Counted from the stretch's first letter, positions 7,784-16,883 are shown. The stretch is DNA of 64,000 nt from Fusobacterium_C necrophorum_A (GCF_004134945.1 NZ_SBAP01000012.1:12361-76360); one strand, 5' to 3'. Numbers and translations are program-made. The notes: generated by a model not told the origin, from the sequence alone.

Positions 7784-8560
7784 ATGGAAATATTAGTATG
7801 TGCAAAACAAGTTGCAGACGATTCTGTAGAAATTATGTTAAATCCGGAAACAGGAAAACCTGCTTTGGAGGGAGTGACGGAGGTAGTCAATGCTTTTGAT
7901 ACCTATGCTTTGGAAATGGCAACTCGTTTAAAAGAAGAAAAAGGCGGAACGGTTTGTGTCGTATCTTTGGGTGGAGAGAGTGCTGCCAACAGTTTGAAAA
8001 ACTGTTTAGCAGTAGGAGCGGACGAGGCCTTCCATATTAAAGATGAAGAGTATCAAAACAAAGATACTTTGGCAGTGGCTCAAAAAGTGGCAGAAGGGAT
8101 TCAAAAGATAGAAGAACAACGAGGAAAGAAATTTGATATTATCTTCTGTGGAAGAGAAAGTACGGACTATGCTTCCGGTCAAGTGGGAATTATGATAGCA
8201 AATACTTTGGGATATGGTGTTGTCAGTAATTTAGTGGACATTGAAGGGGAAGAAAGCAAAGTCATCGCAAAAAGAGAAACGGAGGAAGGATACCAAAGAA
8301 TTGAAGTGGCAGCTCCTTGTGTGTTGACTGTAAACAAACCGAACTACGAACCTCGTTATCCTACCATTAAAAGTAAAATGGCAGCAAGAAAGAAAGCCAT
8401 TACAGAGGTGGTAGTGGACAGCAAAGCAGAAAATATCGTGAAAGAAGTGGCAATATCAGCTCCTCCGAAAAGACAAGCAGGAATTAAAATTAAGAGCGGA
8501 AATGCAGAAGAATTAGTGGCACAAGCAATCGAAAAGATGCTGGAAGCAAAAGTATTTTAG
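7784..8560 (+). CDS. etfB: Electron transfer flavoprotein, beta subunit
   Basis: This 258-residue EtfB begins MEILVCAKQVADDSVEI and has the NAFDTYALEMATRLKEE segment and the CGRESTDYASGQVG stretch typical of the nucleotide-binding domain. It forms a heterodimer with EtfA and passes electrons between the dehydrogenases and carriers; EtfB of bifurcating systems holds a second FAD in place of AMP. The ribosome binding site AGGAGGCAAC overlaps the preceding stop. It is 11 nt from etfA. Assignment to the bifurcating class follows only from context. Confidence 0.94.
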   Translation: MEILVCAKQVADDSVEIMLNPETGKPALEGVTEVVNAFDTYALEMATRLKEEKGGTVCVVSLGGESAANSLKNCLAVGADEAFHIKDEEYQNKDTLAVAQKVAEGIQKIEEQRGKKFDIIFCGRESTDYASGQVGIMIANTLGYGVVSNLVDIEGEESKVIAKRETEEGYQRIEVAAPCVLTVNKPNYEPRYPTIKSKMAARKKAITEVVVDSKAENIVKEVAISAPPKRQAGIKIKSGNAEELVAQAIEKMLEAKVF

Positions 8561-8571
8561 GAGGTCATGAT

Positions 8572-9561
8572 ATGAGTATCGAAAAGAATAAAAATATAAT
8601 GGTATATATTGAAAGCGTGGATGGAGCTCCTATCAATGTCTCTTTGGAAGCTTTGGCACAAGCGGGAAAGGTGGCAAAAGAAACAGGAAAGCAGGTAGTG
8701 GCTGTTTTGGTTGGAGAAAACTTGGAGGCGGCAGCACAACAATGTGTGGAATTCGGTGCCGATGAAGTTCTTTGTTTGGAAGAAGCAAGAAAAGAAGTGG
8801 AAGCAATTGGAGAAGCTTTGGCCTCCGTGACGGCAAGCTATGAACCTTCTTTTCTTTTCCTAGGTTCTACTTTAGACGGAAAAGATATTGGAAGTATGGT
8901 AGCGAGCAGAGCAAAACTTCCATGTTTGACAGATGTCGTTGGAGTGAAGTGTGAAGCAGGAAAATGCACCATGACCTTACCGATGTACAGTGGAAATATT
9001 TTGAAAGAAGTTACGATAGAAAATTGTCCCGCTATTGTTATTTTAAGATCGGGAGTTTGTAAGAAAAATATAGCGGAAGCAGGAAAAGCCGGAAACATTC
9101 AAAAAGAAGCAGCGGAAAATAAAAATCTATTGACTAAGATTTTAGAAGTGGTTCAAGAAATTTCAGAATCTGTCAACTTGGAAGAAGCGGAAGTGATTGT
9201 TGCCGGAGGAAGAGGAATGGGAACGAAAGAAAACTTTGAATTGGTAAAACAATTGGCGGAAGTTTGTGGAGGAGTTGTCGGAGCGACAAGACCGGTAACG
9301 GAAGAAAACTGGATTCCTCGTTCTCATCAAATTGGACAATCCGGGAAGATTGTAGCTCCAAAATTATACATTGCTTGTGGAATTTCCGGAGCGACACAAC
9401 ACGTATCAGGAGTGGTAGGTTCGGATTATATTGTAGCGATTAATAAAGATGAAGATGCAGCGATTTTTGACATTGCCGATGTAGGGATTGTCGGAAATGC
9501 GGTTGAAATTCTTCCAATCATGATTGAGGAAATCAAAAAAATAAAGCTTTCAATGAAATAG
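8572..9561 (+). CDS. etfA: Electron transfer flavoprotein, alpha subunit
   Basis: This is a 329-residue EtfA. The C-terminal FAD domain is clear: VIVAGGRGMGTKENFELV, GATRPVTEENWIPRSHQIGQ, PKLYIACGISGATQHVSG and INKDEDAAIFDIADVGIVG. There is no N-terminal ferredoxin extension of the kind found in the A. woodii lactate system, so any ferredoxin link would need a separate protein. It is the last gene of the operon and is followed by a terminator 13 nt after the stop. Confidence 0.94.
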   Translation: MSIEKNKNIMVYIESVDGAPINVSLEALAQAGKVAKETGKQVVAVLVGENLEAAAQQCVEFGADEVLCLEEARKEVEAIGEALASVTASYEPSFLFLGSTLDGKDIGSMVASRAKLPCLTDVVGVKCEAGKCTMTLPMYSGNILKEVTIENCPAIVILRSGVCKKNIAEAGKAGNIQKEAAENKNLLTKILEVVQEISESVNLEEAEVIVAGGRGMGTKENFELVKQLAEVCGGVVGATRPVTEENWIPRSHQIGQSGKIVAPKLYIACGISGATQHVSGVVGSDYIVAINKDEDAAIFDIADVGIVGNAVEILPIMIEEIKKIKLSMK

Positions 9562-9574
9562 GTATAGACGGAAA

Positions 9575-9616
9575 AAGTTCTCTTTCTCTTTCGGGAGAAA
9601 GGGGCTTTTTTCTTTT
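9575..9616 (+). terminator. Intrinsic terminator of the lactate dehydrogenase-etf operon
   Basis: A roughly 13-bp stem with one bulged T (arms about 9575-9588 and 9594-9607), closed by a short loop, is followed by TTTTTTCTTTT. It lies just after the etfA stop. Confidence 0.75.
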
Positions 9617-9714
9617 GAAAAGATTTTGGAAAAAAGCTTGTTATTCCGAGTCATTTATGTTAGAATTCCTTGATAGCGAAAAAAGAAAAATAAAAAGGGG
9701 CGTGATAATGTCAA

Positions 9715-11103
9715 ATGAAAAGAAAGCCAACATTGGTGGAAGCTCTACTTCCTATTGTATTTTTAATCGTAATTATTGCTGTGGGGATTTTAAAATATGG
9801 AGCTGACCCACAAATACCACTTTTGATGGCTACGATAGTAGCTGCGGCTTTAGGAAAATATTTAGGTTATACTTGGTCAGAGATGGAAAAGGGTATCGTC
9901 GAGACGATTTTGCCGGCAACACAAGCTATCCTAATACAGATGATTATTGGGGTAATAATAGGAACTTGGATTGTGGCGGGGATAGTTCCCACGATGATAT
10001 ATTACGGTTTACAAATCATCTCGCCGGGATTTTTTTTGTTAGCAAGCACTGTATTATGTTCTATCGTTTCCTTAGCGACAGGGAGCTCTTGGACCACTGC
10101 AGGAACCGTTGGGATTGCATTGTTAGGAGTCGGAGAAGTATTGGGAATTCCTACCGCCCTTACGGCGGGAGCTATTATCTCGGGAGCTTATTTCGGAGAT
10201 AAACTTTCTCCCCTATCGGATACAACAAACTTGGCGGCAGCGGTTTCCGGAACCACCTTGTTTGAACATATTCGTAATATGATGAAAACGACCATACCTG
10301 TGTATTGTATTGCTCTAGCCTTGTACACGGGAATCGGACTTCGTTATTTAGGAAGAGAATTGAATACAGGAGAAATATATAAATTATTACATGTGTTGGA
10401 GCAAGAATTTGTGATTCATCCGATTTTATTGCTTCCTCCTATTCTGGTTATTCTTATGGTAGCCTTGAAGACGCCTGCAGTACCGGGCTTGACCTTGGGA
10501 GGAGTGTTGGGAGCCGTTTTTGCTTTCATCATTCAGCATAAAGATTTCGGAGCGATTTTAGAAGCTTCTCAATATGGTTATCAAGCAACGACAGGCTATG
10601 AACTTGCCGATAAATTATTATCGAGAGGCGGATTACAATCCATGATGTTCACGGTTTCTTTAATTATTGTGGCAATGGCATTCGGTGGTGTTGTGGAAAA
10701 AATAAAGGTATTGGAAACGATCGAGGAAAGATTGATCACTTTTACAAAAACCACGGGAAGTCTGGTTTTGACGACGGTGCTTTCCTGTATTTTCTGCAAT
10801 GCGACCTTACCGGAACAATATCTGTCTATTTTAATTCCGGGAAGAATGTTCAAGGACCGATATCGAAAAAAAGGTTTGGATCCGAGGGTTCTTTCAAGAA
10901 TATTGGAAGATTCGGGAACGATGAGTTCCGCTCTTATTCCTTGGAATACCTGTGGAGCTTTTATGTATGCTACTTTGGGTGTTTATCCTTTTGCGTATCT
11001 GCCTTTTGCTTTTTTTAATGTATTGAGTCCTTTGATTGCAGTTATTTCGGGATTTTTAGGAATCGGAATGATAAGATTGGAAGAGGAAAGAGAAGGAGAA
11101 TGA
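9715..11103 (+). CDS. nhaC: Na+/H+ antiporter, NhaC family
   Basis: This 462-residue membrane protein has about 11-12 hydrophobic segments and belongs to the NhaC superfamily. It shows GSSWTTAGTVGIALLGVG, GAYFGDKLSPLSDTTNLAA and, in the second half, LEDSGTMSSALIPWNTCGAF. NhaC-type carriers exchange Na+ for protons, sometimes coupled to organic acids such as malate and lactate. The start is odd: the AAGGGG binding site is well placed for ATG 9708, but that frame reads MSNEKKAN and stops after about 32 codons, while the antiporter frame begins at ATG 9715. A 2-base change in the A-rich start could explain this. Function may be intact. Confidence 0.85.
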   Translation: MKRKPTLVEALLPIVFLIVIIAVGILKYGADPQIPLLMATIVAAALGKYLGYTWSEMEKGIVETILPATQAILIQMIIGVIIGTWIVAGIVPTMIYYGLQIISPGFFLLASTVLCSIVSLATGSSWTTAGTVGIALLGVGEVLGIPTALTAGAIISGAYFGDKLSPLSDTTNLAAAVSGTTLFEHIRNMMKTTIPVYCIALALYTGIGLRYLGRELNTGEIYKLLHVLEQEFVIHPILLLPPILVILMVALKTPAVPGLTLGGVLGAVFAFIIQHKDFGAILEASQYGYQATTGYELADKLLSRGGLQSMMFTVSLIIVAMAFGGVVEKIKVLETIEERLITFTKTTGSLVLTTVLSCIFCNATLPEQYLSILIPGRMFKDRYRKKGLDPRVLSRILEDSGTMSSALIPWNTCGAFMYATLGVYPFAYLPFAFFNVLSPLIAVISGFLGIGMIRLEEEREGE

Positions 11104-11123
11104 GGCATTCATTCTCCTTTTTA
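11093..11123 (+). terminator. Intrinsic terminator at the end of nhaC
   Basis: A perfect 11-bp stem (AAGGAGAATGA, 11093-11103, with TCATTCTCCTT, 11109-11119) and a 5-nt loop are followed by TTTA. The nhaC stop codon is part of the 5' arm. Confidence 0.8.
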
Positions 11124-11177
11124 TTAGCTATAAAAATATTTTAAATGCAAACCTATAAGGGGTTTATTAAAAAAATA

Positions 11178-11624
11178 TTATTTTTCGTTACTTTCAATGA
11201 TCAAAGTAACAGGTCCGTCATTTAACAGTTCTACTTTCATATTTGCTCCGAACTCGCCGGCTTCCGTCTTGATTCCGAAGGAAGCAAAGGTTTTTAAAAA
11301 CATTTCATACAAAGGAATGGCAACTTCCGGTTTTGCAGCTTCCACAAAAGCAGGTCTTCTTCCCTTCTTACAATTTCCATAGAGAGTAAATTGGGAAACA
11401 ATCAGGACTTCTCCTTGTACCTCTTCCAAAGATAGATTCATTTTTCCATTTTCATCTTCAAAGACACGCAGGTCTTTAATTTTATTGGCTAACCAACGGA
11501 CATCCTCTTCCGTATCCGTATGGGTGATTCCCAATAGGACTAAAAATCCTTTTTGAATTTCTCCTATGGTATTTCCTTCTACCTTTACATTGGCATGTTG
11601 CACTCTTTGAATTACAGCTTTCAT
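11178..11624 (-). CDS. dtd: D-aminoacyl-tRNA deacylase
   Basis: At 148 residues it has typical length for DTD, which hydrolyses D-amino acids from mischarged tRNA. It begins MKAVIQRVQHANVKVEG and contains LLGITHTDTEEDVRWLANKI, SQFTLYGNCKKGRRPAF (the SQFTL active-site motif) and NDGPVT, the Gly-cis-Pro motif region. It is a single gene on the minus strand, with CCTCC (minus-strand GGAGG) before the start. It is convergent with nhaC and divergent from pncB. Confidence 0.95.
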   Translation of the reverse strand: MKAVIQRVQHANVKVEGNTIGEIQKGFLVLLGITHTDTEEDVRWLANKIKDLRVFEDENGKMNLSLEEVQGEVLIVSQFTLYGNCKKGRRPAFVEAAKPEVAIPLYEMFLKTFASFGIKTEAGEFGANMKVELLNDGPVTLIIESNEK

Positions 11625-11748
11625 ATGTTCCTCCCTCAGTTTTTAATTTTTTTCTATCCTCTCACAAGAACATAAAATTGTCAATGAGAGAAAGAAAAGT
11701 TCTATCAAAAATAAAATAATATTCGATGTCCTTGTATGAGGAATTTGT

Positions 11749-11777
11749 TTGGAAAATGTTTGAAAGAGTGATATAAT
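11749..11777 (+). promoter_or_regulatory. Promoter upstream of pncB
   Basis: TTGGAA (11749-11754), a 17-nt spacer and TATAAT (11772-11777) lie about 30 nt upstream of the pncB start. This is the only strong promoter visible before a closely packed series of genes that runs to 21695. Confidence 0.75.
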
Positions 11778-11808
11778 GATAGCAATATAGAGTTTTCAAG
11801 GAGGGACA

Positions 11809-13317
11809 ATGAAACGTTTAAATGCTTTAACGGAATTTGCAAGAGTTATCAATTCCGATCGTTATCAATATACAGAAAGTGATATTTTTTTAATGGAAAA
11901 CATGGAACATAAAATTGCTACCTTTGATGTATTCTTCCGAAAAACGGAGGATGGAGGCTTTGCTGTTGTGGCGGGAATTCAGGAAGTGTTGGATTTGATT
12001 CATATTTTAAATGAAACGAGTGAAGAAGAAAAACGAATGTATTTTTCAACGATTTTAGAGGAACAGCATCTGATTGATTTTTTGTCCAAAATTCGATTTA
12101 CAGGCGACTTATATGCTCTTCCGGACGGGTCGATTGCCTATCCGAATGAACCGATTATTACGATAAAAGCTCCTTTGATTGAGGCACAAATTTTAGAAAC
12201 TCCTGTTTTAAATATCATCAATATGGCAATGGCAATCGCTACCAAGGCTTCTATGGTAACAAGGGCGGCTTATCCACAAGCGGTTTCTTCCTTTGGAAGT
12301 CGAAGAGCACATGGGTTTGATAGTGCTGTTTCCGGGAATAAGGCGGCAGTCATTGGAGGCTGCAGCGGACATTCGAATTTAATGACGGAGTATCGATACG
12401 GAATTCCGAGTTCCGGAACTATGGCACATTCCTATATTCAATCTTTCGGTGTCGGAAAAAAAGCGGAGAAAGAAGCTTTTGCAAAATTTATTGCACATCG
12501 AAAACAACGAAAGGGAAACACCCTATTATTGTTAATAGACACATATAACACGATTAAAATCGGTTTGGAAAATGCCGTTGAAGCTTTTCAAGAAGCCGGA
12601 ATTGATGATCATTATCCGGGAGTTTACGGAGTCCGTATCGATTCCGGAGACTTGGCATATTTATCAAAAAAATGCAGACAACGTTTGGATGAGGCGGGAA
12701 TGAGAAAGGCTAAAATTTTCTTAACCAATTCCTTGGATGAAAAATTGATAAAATCTTTAAAGGAGCAGGGGGCCTGTGCAGATATTTACGGAGTGGGAGA
12801 TGCCATTGCCGTGTCCAAATCCTACCCGTGTTTCGGAGGAGTATATAAAATTGTGGAATTGGATGGAAAACCGCTGATTAAACTTTCAGAAGATGTGATA
12901 AAAATTTCAAATCCCGGTTTTAAAGAAGTCTATCGAATCTTTGATAAAGAGGGGAAGGCCTATGCCGATCTTGTAACTTTGGTAGAGGGGGATCGAGATA
13001 AGGAGCGACTGTTAAGCGGAAAAGATTTGATCCTACGAGATGAAAAGTATGATTTTAAAAAGAGTTATTTAAAGGCAGGGGAGTATAGTTTTGAGAAATT
13101 GACGAAACTCTATGTCAAACAAGGGGAAGTACAGGAAACTTTGTATGAGGAGTTATTGGATGCTATGAAATCTCAAAAGCACTATTTGACATCTTTGGAA
13201 AAAGTATCCGAGGAGAGAAAGCGTTTGGAAAATCCGCATCAATACAAGGTGGATTTATCGGAGGATTTATTGAATTTGAAGTATGGATTGATTAAGAGTA
13301 TTCAAGAGGAAGCATAG
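11809..13317 (+). CDS. pncB: Nicotinate phosphoribosyltransferase
   Basis: This 502-residue cytosolic enzyme of NAD salvage makes nicotinate mononucleotide from nicotinate and PRPP, usually with ATP. Family motifs include SFGSRRAHGFDSA (about 165), PSSGTMAHSYIQSFG (about 208), LIDTYNT, GVRIDSGDLAYLSK and IFLTNSLDE, and VGDAIAVSK in the phosphate-binding region. Length fits the longer, clostridial-type PncB. The ribosome binding site is AAGGAGG. It heads a compact rightward gene run, with psd starting 9 nt downstream. Confidence 0.93.
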   Translation: MKRLNALTEFARVINSDRYQYTESDIFLMENMEHKIATFDVFFRKTEDGGFAVVAGIQEVLDLIHILNETSEEEKRMYFSTILEEQHLIDFLSKIRFTGDLYALPDGSIAYPNEPIITIKAPLIEAQILETPVLNIINMAMAIATKASMVTRAAYPQAVSSFGSRRAHGFDSAVSGNKAAVIGGCSGHSNLMTEYRYGIPSSGTMAHSYIQSFGVGKKAEKEAFAKFIAHRKQRKGNTLLLLIDTYNTIKIGLENAVEAFQEAGIDDHYPGVYGVRIDSGDLAYLSKKCRQRLDEAGMRKAKIFLTNSLDEKLIKSLKEQGACADIYGVGDAIAVSKSYPCFGGVYKIVELDGKPLIKLSEDVIKISNPGFKEVYRIFDKEGKAYADLVTLVEGDRDKERLLSGKDLILRDEKYDFKKSYLKAGEYSFEKLTKLYVKQGEVQETLYEELLDAMKSQKHYLTSLEKVSEERKRLENPHQYKVDLSEDLLNLKYGLIKSIQEEA

Positions 13318-13326
13318 GAGAAAACG

Positions 13327-14241
13327 ATGAAATTTGAAGCCATTCGATATTTGGAAAGAAAAACGGGAGAATATAAGATAGAGAAGGTTCCGGGAGAATC
13401 CTTTTTGAAATTTTTGTATTATAATCCTTTTGGGAAATTGGCACTGGAAGCTCTTGTGAAACGGAAGTTTCTAAGTGTTTGGTATGGAAAAAAGATGAAT
13501 ACGAAGAAGTCGAGAGAAAAGATACTTCCTTTTATCAAAAGCTTGGAAATTCCAATGGAAGAGGCTGAAAAATCTTGGGATGAATTTACTTCTTTTAATG
13601 ATTTTTTTTATCGAAAACTCAAAAAAGGAGCAAGAACTTGGGATATGAGAGAGGAAGTTCTCGTCTCTCCGGCAGACGGAAAGATATTAGCCTATGAAAA
13701 TATTGATTCTTTTGCTTCTTTTTTTATAAAAGGACAGAGTTTTTCTTTGGAAGAATTATTTCAATCCAAGGAAATGGCGGAAAAATATGCGGGGGGAAGC
13801 TTTGTCATTGTACGTCTGGCTCCGGTGGATTATCATCGATACCATTTTCCTACAGATGCTTGGGTCGGGGTTTCTCATAGGATACAGGGATATTATTATT
13901 CCGTATCGACACATGCAATTCGAAGAAATCTACGGATTTTTTTAGAAAATCAAAGAGAGTATACAATTTTAAAATCTAAAAAATTTGGAGATATTGCCTA
14001 CTTTGAAATTGGAGCGACTATGGTGGGAGGAATTCATCAAACCTATGCGGAAAATTCCACGGTAAGCAAGGGAGAAGAAAAGGGATATTTCGAGTTTGGA
14101 GGTTCTACCTGTCTTCTGCTGTTTGAAAAGGGAAAGGTACAATTGGATGAGGATTTATTGGAACATACCAAAAAGGGAATTGAGACAAAGGTATATGTAG
14201 GAGAAAAGATAGGATATGCGAAGCAGGGCGGAGTATTTTAA
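13327..14241 (+). CDS. psd: Phosphatidylserine decarboxylase proenzyme
   Basis: This 304-residue inner-membrane enzyme converts phosphatidylserine to phosphatidylethanolamine. The sequence shows TSFNDFFYRKLKKGARTWD, LVSPADGKIL, VDYHRYHFPTDA and, near the C-terminus, FEFGGSTCLLLF. The GGST motif is the self-cleavage site, whose serine becomes the pyruvoyl group (LGST in E. coli). The long form with the N-terminal extension resembles clostridial Psd. It overlaps the next gene by 26 nt. Confidence 0.93.
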   Translation: MKFEAIRYLERKTGEYKIEKVPGESFLKFLYYNPFGKLALEALVKRKFLSVWYGKKMNTKKSREKILPFIKSLEIPMEEAEKSWDEFTSFNDFFYRKLKKGARTWDMREEVLVSPADGKILAYENIDSFASFFIKGQSFSLEELFQSKEMAEKYAGGSFVIVRLAPVDYHRYHFPTDAWVGVSHRIQGYYYSVSTHAIRRNLRIFLENQREYTILKSKKFGDIAYFEIGATMVGGIHQTYAENSTVSKGEEKGYFEFGGSTCLLLFEKGKVQLDEDLLEHTKKGIETKVYVGEKIGYAKQGGVF

Positions 14242-14617
14242 GCGAGGAGACGGTATCATTTATGCTGTTTTATGCTTTTTGTTTTTTCAATTGGGAATGA
14301 AGATTTTGGAATTTCCGGAATTGAAAGCGGAAAAAGCGGAAATTTATGTGGATGGGAAGTTGGAATATGTCTATCCGCTGCAAGAGGAACAGAAGCTCTT
14401 TTTCGTAGATACTTCGATTGGAGGAGTCAATGTGGAAATCAAGGATAAAAAAATAAGAGTGACAAGCTCGAATTCTCCTTTGAAACTCTGTGTAAAACAA
14501 GGTTGGATAGGAAGTGTGGGAGAAAGTATTATTGGAGTACCGGATCGCCTTTTAATTCAAATTGTGGGAGAAGTAGAGGAAGAAGACGAGGACTATGTGG
14601 ATGGCGTGGTGAGATAG
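14216..14617 (+). CDS. Small membrane-anchored NusG domain II-like protein
   Basis: This 133-residue protein has one hydrophobic segment (about residues 14-32), followed by a beta-rich exported part: AEIYVDGKLEYVYPL, FVDTSIGGVNVEIKDKKIRVTSSNSP and GWIGSVGESIIGVPDRLLIQI. That pattern matches NusG domain II (PF07009-like) proteins common in Firmicutes and fusobacteria. Their function is unknown, although a conserved basic/cysteine stretch (here PLKLCVKQGWI) is typical. The start lies inside the psd 3' end after a moderate AGGAGA site. The acidic tail is EEEDEDYVD. Confidence 0.75.
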   Translation: MRSRAEYFKRGDGIIYAVLCFLFFQLGMKILEFPELKAEKAEIYVDGKLEYVYPLQEEQKLFFVDTSIGGVNVEIKDKKIRVTSSNSPLKLCVKQGWIGSVGESIIGVPDRLLIQIVGEVEEEDEDYVDGVVR

Positions 14618-14620
14618 AAA

Positions 14621-15748
14621 ATGAAAAAAGAAAGATATTCGGGAATGGCTTTTTTATTGTTTATAGTAGTGATTCTGCAGAGTTATTTACAACAGACGGA
14701 AACTTTTGCCAAAATTTTAGGAGGAACGATTTCCTTTTTTGTCCCTTTAATTTGGGCGGTATTTTTGAGCATTTTGCTCTACCCTTTGCAGGCGTTTTTG
14801 AGAAATCACTTCCATGTGAAGAGGATATTTGCCCTTATTGCGGTTTTGTTGCTCTTGATCTTTTTCTTTTCTTTGTTTATGTTGATTGTGATTCCGCAAG
14901 TGAGTAAAAGTATAAAAGAATTACAGCAAATTTATCCCTATATCGAAAAACGGGTAGGAGAATTTTTGGATAAGAGTTTTCTTTTTTTGCATAAACGGGG
15001 TTTGCTTCTGATGGACGAAACGGAAATTATGAAAGCAATTTCGATGTATACCAAAGATAATATTCAAAAAATTCAACAAATTGGAATTTCTATTTTCTGG
15101 AATGTCTTTGATCTTACTTTCGGGATTGCCAATTTTTTAATCGGACTTTTTTTGGCTTGTTTCATTTTGTTAAAACCGGAAGATTTTATAAAGGTGATAG
15201 AACGACTGGTATATTTGAGTGTAAAAAAGGAAAAGGCTTTGCAGATTATTGAAATTTTGAGAAAATCGAAGGACATTTTTTTAAATTACTTTGTAGGACG
15301 TTTGCTGGTTTCCATCATTGTCGCTTTTATCGTATTCTTGGTGTTATTTTTTAGTAAAACACCCTATCCCGTATTAACAGCACTTTTATTCGGAGTTGGA
15401 AACATGATCCCTTATTTGGGAGTGCTTGGGGCTTCTCTTATTTCCGGATTTTTGATTTTAATTTTTGCACCTTATAAAATTGGATATTTGATTTTTGCCA
15501 TTGTTCTTTCCCAGGCTTTGGACGGTTTTATTATCGGACCGAAAATTGTGGGGGATAAGGTGGGATTGAACAGCTTTTGGGTTGTAGTTGCTATTTTATT
15601 GTGCGGAAAATTGATGGGGATTGCAGGAATGTTTTTAGGAGTTCCCATTTTCTGCATTATTAAATTGATTTATGAGGAAAAATGGAAAGTCTATGTGCAA
15701 GAGGAAGAAAAAGAGAAAGGGATTGTAGAAGATGAAGAGGAAGTTTAG
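14621..15748 (+). CDS. AI-2E family transporter (PerM-like permease)
   Basis: This 375-residue polytopic membrane protein has about 7-8 hydrophobic segments in the arrangement of the AI-2E (UPF0118) family. It has two N-terminal helices, a helical periplasmic-side region (IKELQQIYPYIEKRVGEFL) and a C-terminal bundle with GNMIPYLGVLGASL, LSQALDGFIIGPKIVG and VPIFCIIKLIYEEKW. Members have been linked to autoinducer-2 export or Na+/H+ exchange, but the substrate here is unknown. It starts 3 nt after the NusG-II gene and overlaps the methyltransferase by 17 nt. Confidence 0.85.
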   Translation: MKKERYSGMAFLLFIVVILQSYLQQTETFAKILGGTISFFVPLIWAVFLSILLYPLQAFLRNHFHVKRIFALIAVLLLLIFFFSLFMLIVIPQVSKSIKELQQIYPYIEKRVGEFLDKSFLFLHKRGLLLMDETEIMKAISMYTKDNIQKIQQIGISIFWNVFDLTFGIANFLIGLFLACFILLKPEDFIKVIERLVYLSVKKEKALQIIEILRKSKDIFLNYFVGRLLVSIIVAFIVFLVLFFSKTPYPVLTALLFGVGNMIPYLGVLGASLISGFLILIFAPYKIGYLIFAIVLSQALDGFIIGPKIVGDKVGLNSFWVVVAILLCGKLMGIAGMFLGVPIFCIIKLIYEEKWKVYVQEEEKEKGIVEDEEEV

Positions 15749-16883
15749 TATTGTGGCATCCAGCACGATGGGCTTGGAGAGTATTGTAAAAGAAGAATGT
15801 AGAAAATTGGGATTTCAAAATATACAAGTGTGGAATGGGAGAGTGGAATTTGACGGAGATTTCGAAACCTTGGTCAGAGCCAATATTCATCTTCGATGTG
15901 CCGATCGAATTTTTGTGAAAATGGCAGAGTTTAAGGCCTTAAGTTATGAGGAATTATTTCAGGAAGTAAAGAAAATAGCTTGGGAAGATTGGATAGAAGA
16001 AAAAGGGGAATTTCCGATTGCCTGGGTAAGTTCGGTAAAGTCAAAGTTATATTCCAAGGCGGATATTCAAAGGATTGCAAAAAAAGCAATTGTCGAACGA
16101 TTAAAAACAAAGTATCAAAGGGAAGTGTTTGAGGAAACGGGAGCAAAGTATCGAATCAAAGTCCAGTGTCATCATGATGTATTTCTGGTGATGTTGGATA
16201 GCAGCGGAGAAGGATTGAATCGTCGAGGATACCGAAGTCTAAAAAATGAAGCTCCTTTGAAAGAGACCATGGCGGCCGCCTTGATTTATTTGGCAAAATG
16301 GCGGGGAGGAGAAAGAGCTTTTTTGGATCCGATGTGCGGAACGGGAACTTTAGCAATTGAAGCAGCGATGATAGCCAGAAATATTGCTCCCGGGGCGAAT
16401 CGAAATTTTGCTGCGGAAGAATGGGGTGTGATTCCGGAAGAAATTTGGATAGAGGCGAGAGATGAAGCATTTTCAAGGGAAGATTATGAAAAAAAGGTGA
16501 AGATTTATGCTTCGGATATTGAGGAAGAAACGATTCAGATTGCAAGAAAAAATATGGAGAGAGCGGGAGTAGAAGGGGACATTCTTCTTTCCTGTCAAGA
16601 TTTTCAAGAGGTGAAGGTGGAAGAAAAAGCGGGAGCTATGATTACGAATCCCCCTTATGGAGAGCGTTTGTTGGATCCGGTGGAGGTAGAAGAACTGTAT
16701 CGAAATTTAGGACAATTTTGTCGGAAACATTTAGCCAAATGGTCCTACTATATCATTACTTCTTTCGAAATGTTTGAAAAAGTATTCGGAAAAAAGGCGA
16801 ATAAAAATAGAAAGCTGTACAACGGCGGAATAAAATGTTATTATTATCAATATTATGGAGAAGACAGAGTCAATGGAAGATAA
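15732..16883 (+). CDS. THUMP-domain class I SAM-dependent RNA methyltransferase
   Basis: This 383-residue protein has an N-terminal THUMP RNA-binding domain (about 1-155) and a C-terminal Rossmann methyltransferase domain. Visible motifs are LDPMCGTGTLAIEAAMIA (SAM-binding motif I region), IYASDIEEETIQIARKN (motif II) and TNPPYGERL, the N/DPPY catalytic motif of N-methyltransferases. It resembles YpsC and the RlmL N-terminal half, which make N2-methylguanosine in 23S rRNA, but the target here is inferred. The conserved LNRRGYR precedes the catalytic domain. Confidence 0.88.
   Translation: MKRKFSIVASSTMGLESIVKEECRKLGFQNIQVWNGRVEFDGDFETLVRANIHLRCADRIFVKMAEFKALSYEELFQEVKKIAWEDWIEEKGEFPIAWVSSVKSKLYSKADIQRIAKKAIVERLKTKYQREVFEETGAKYRIKVQCHHDVFLVMLDSSGEGLNRRGYRSLKNEAPLKETMAAALIYLAKWRGGERAFLDPMCGTGTLAIEAAMIARNIAPGANRNFAAEEWGVIPEEIWIEARDEAFSREDYEKKVKIYASDIEEETIQIARKNMERAGVEGDILLSCQDFQEVKVEEKAGAMITNPPYGERLLDPVEVEELYRNLGQFCRKHLAKWSYYIITSFEMFEKVFGKKANKNRKLYNGGIKCYYYQYYGEDRVNGR

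Noticed and set aside
9615..9806. Small protein gene ending at 9806 upstream of nhaC
   Set aside because: Its frame overlaps the antiporter start in another frame, and its sequence after MSNEKK resembles nothing. It is better explained as the disrupted start of nhaC.
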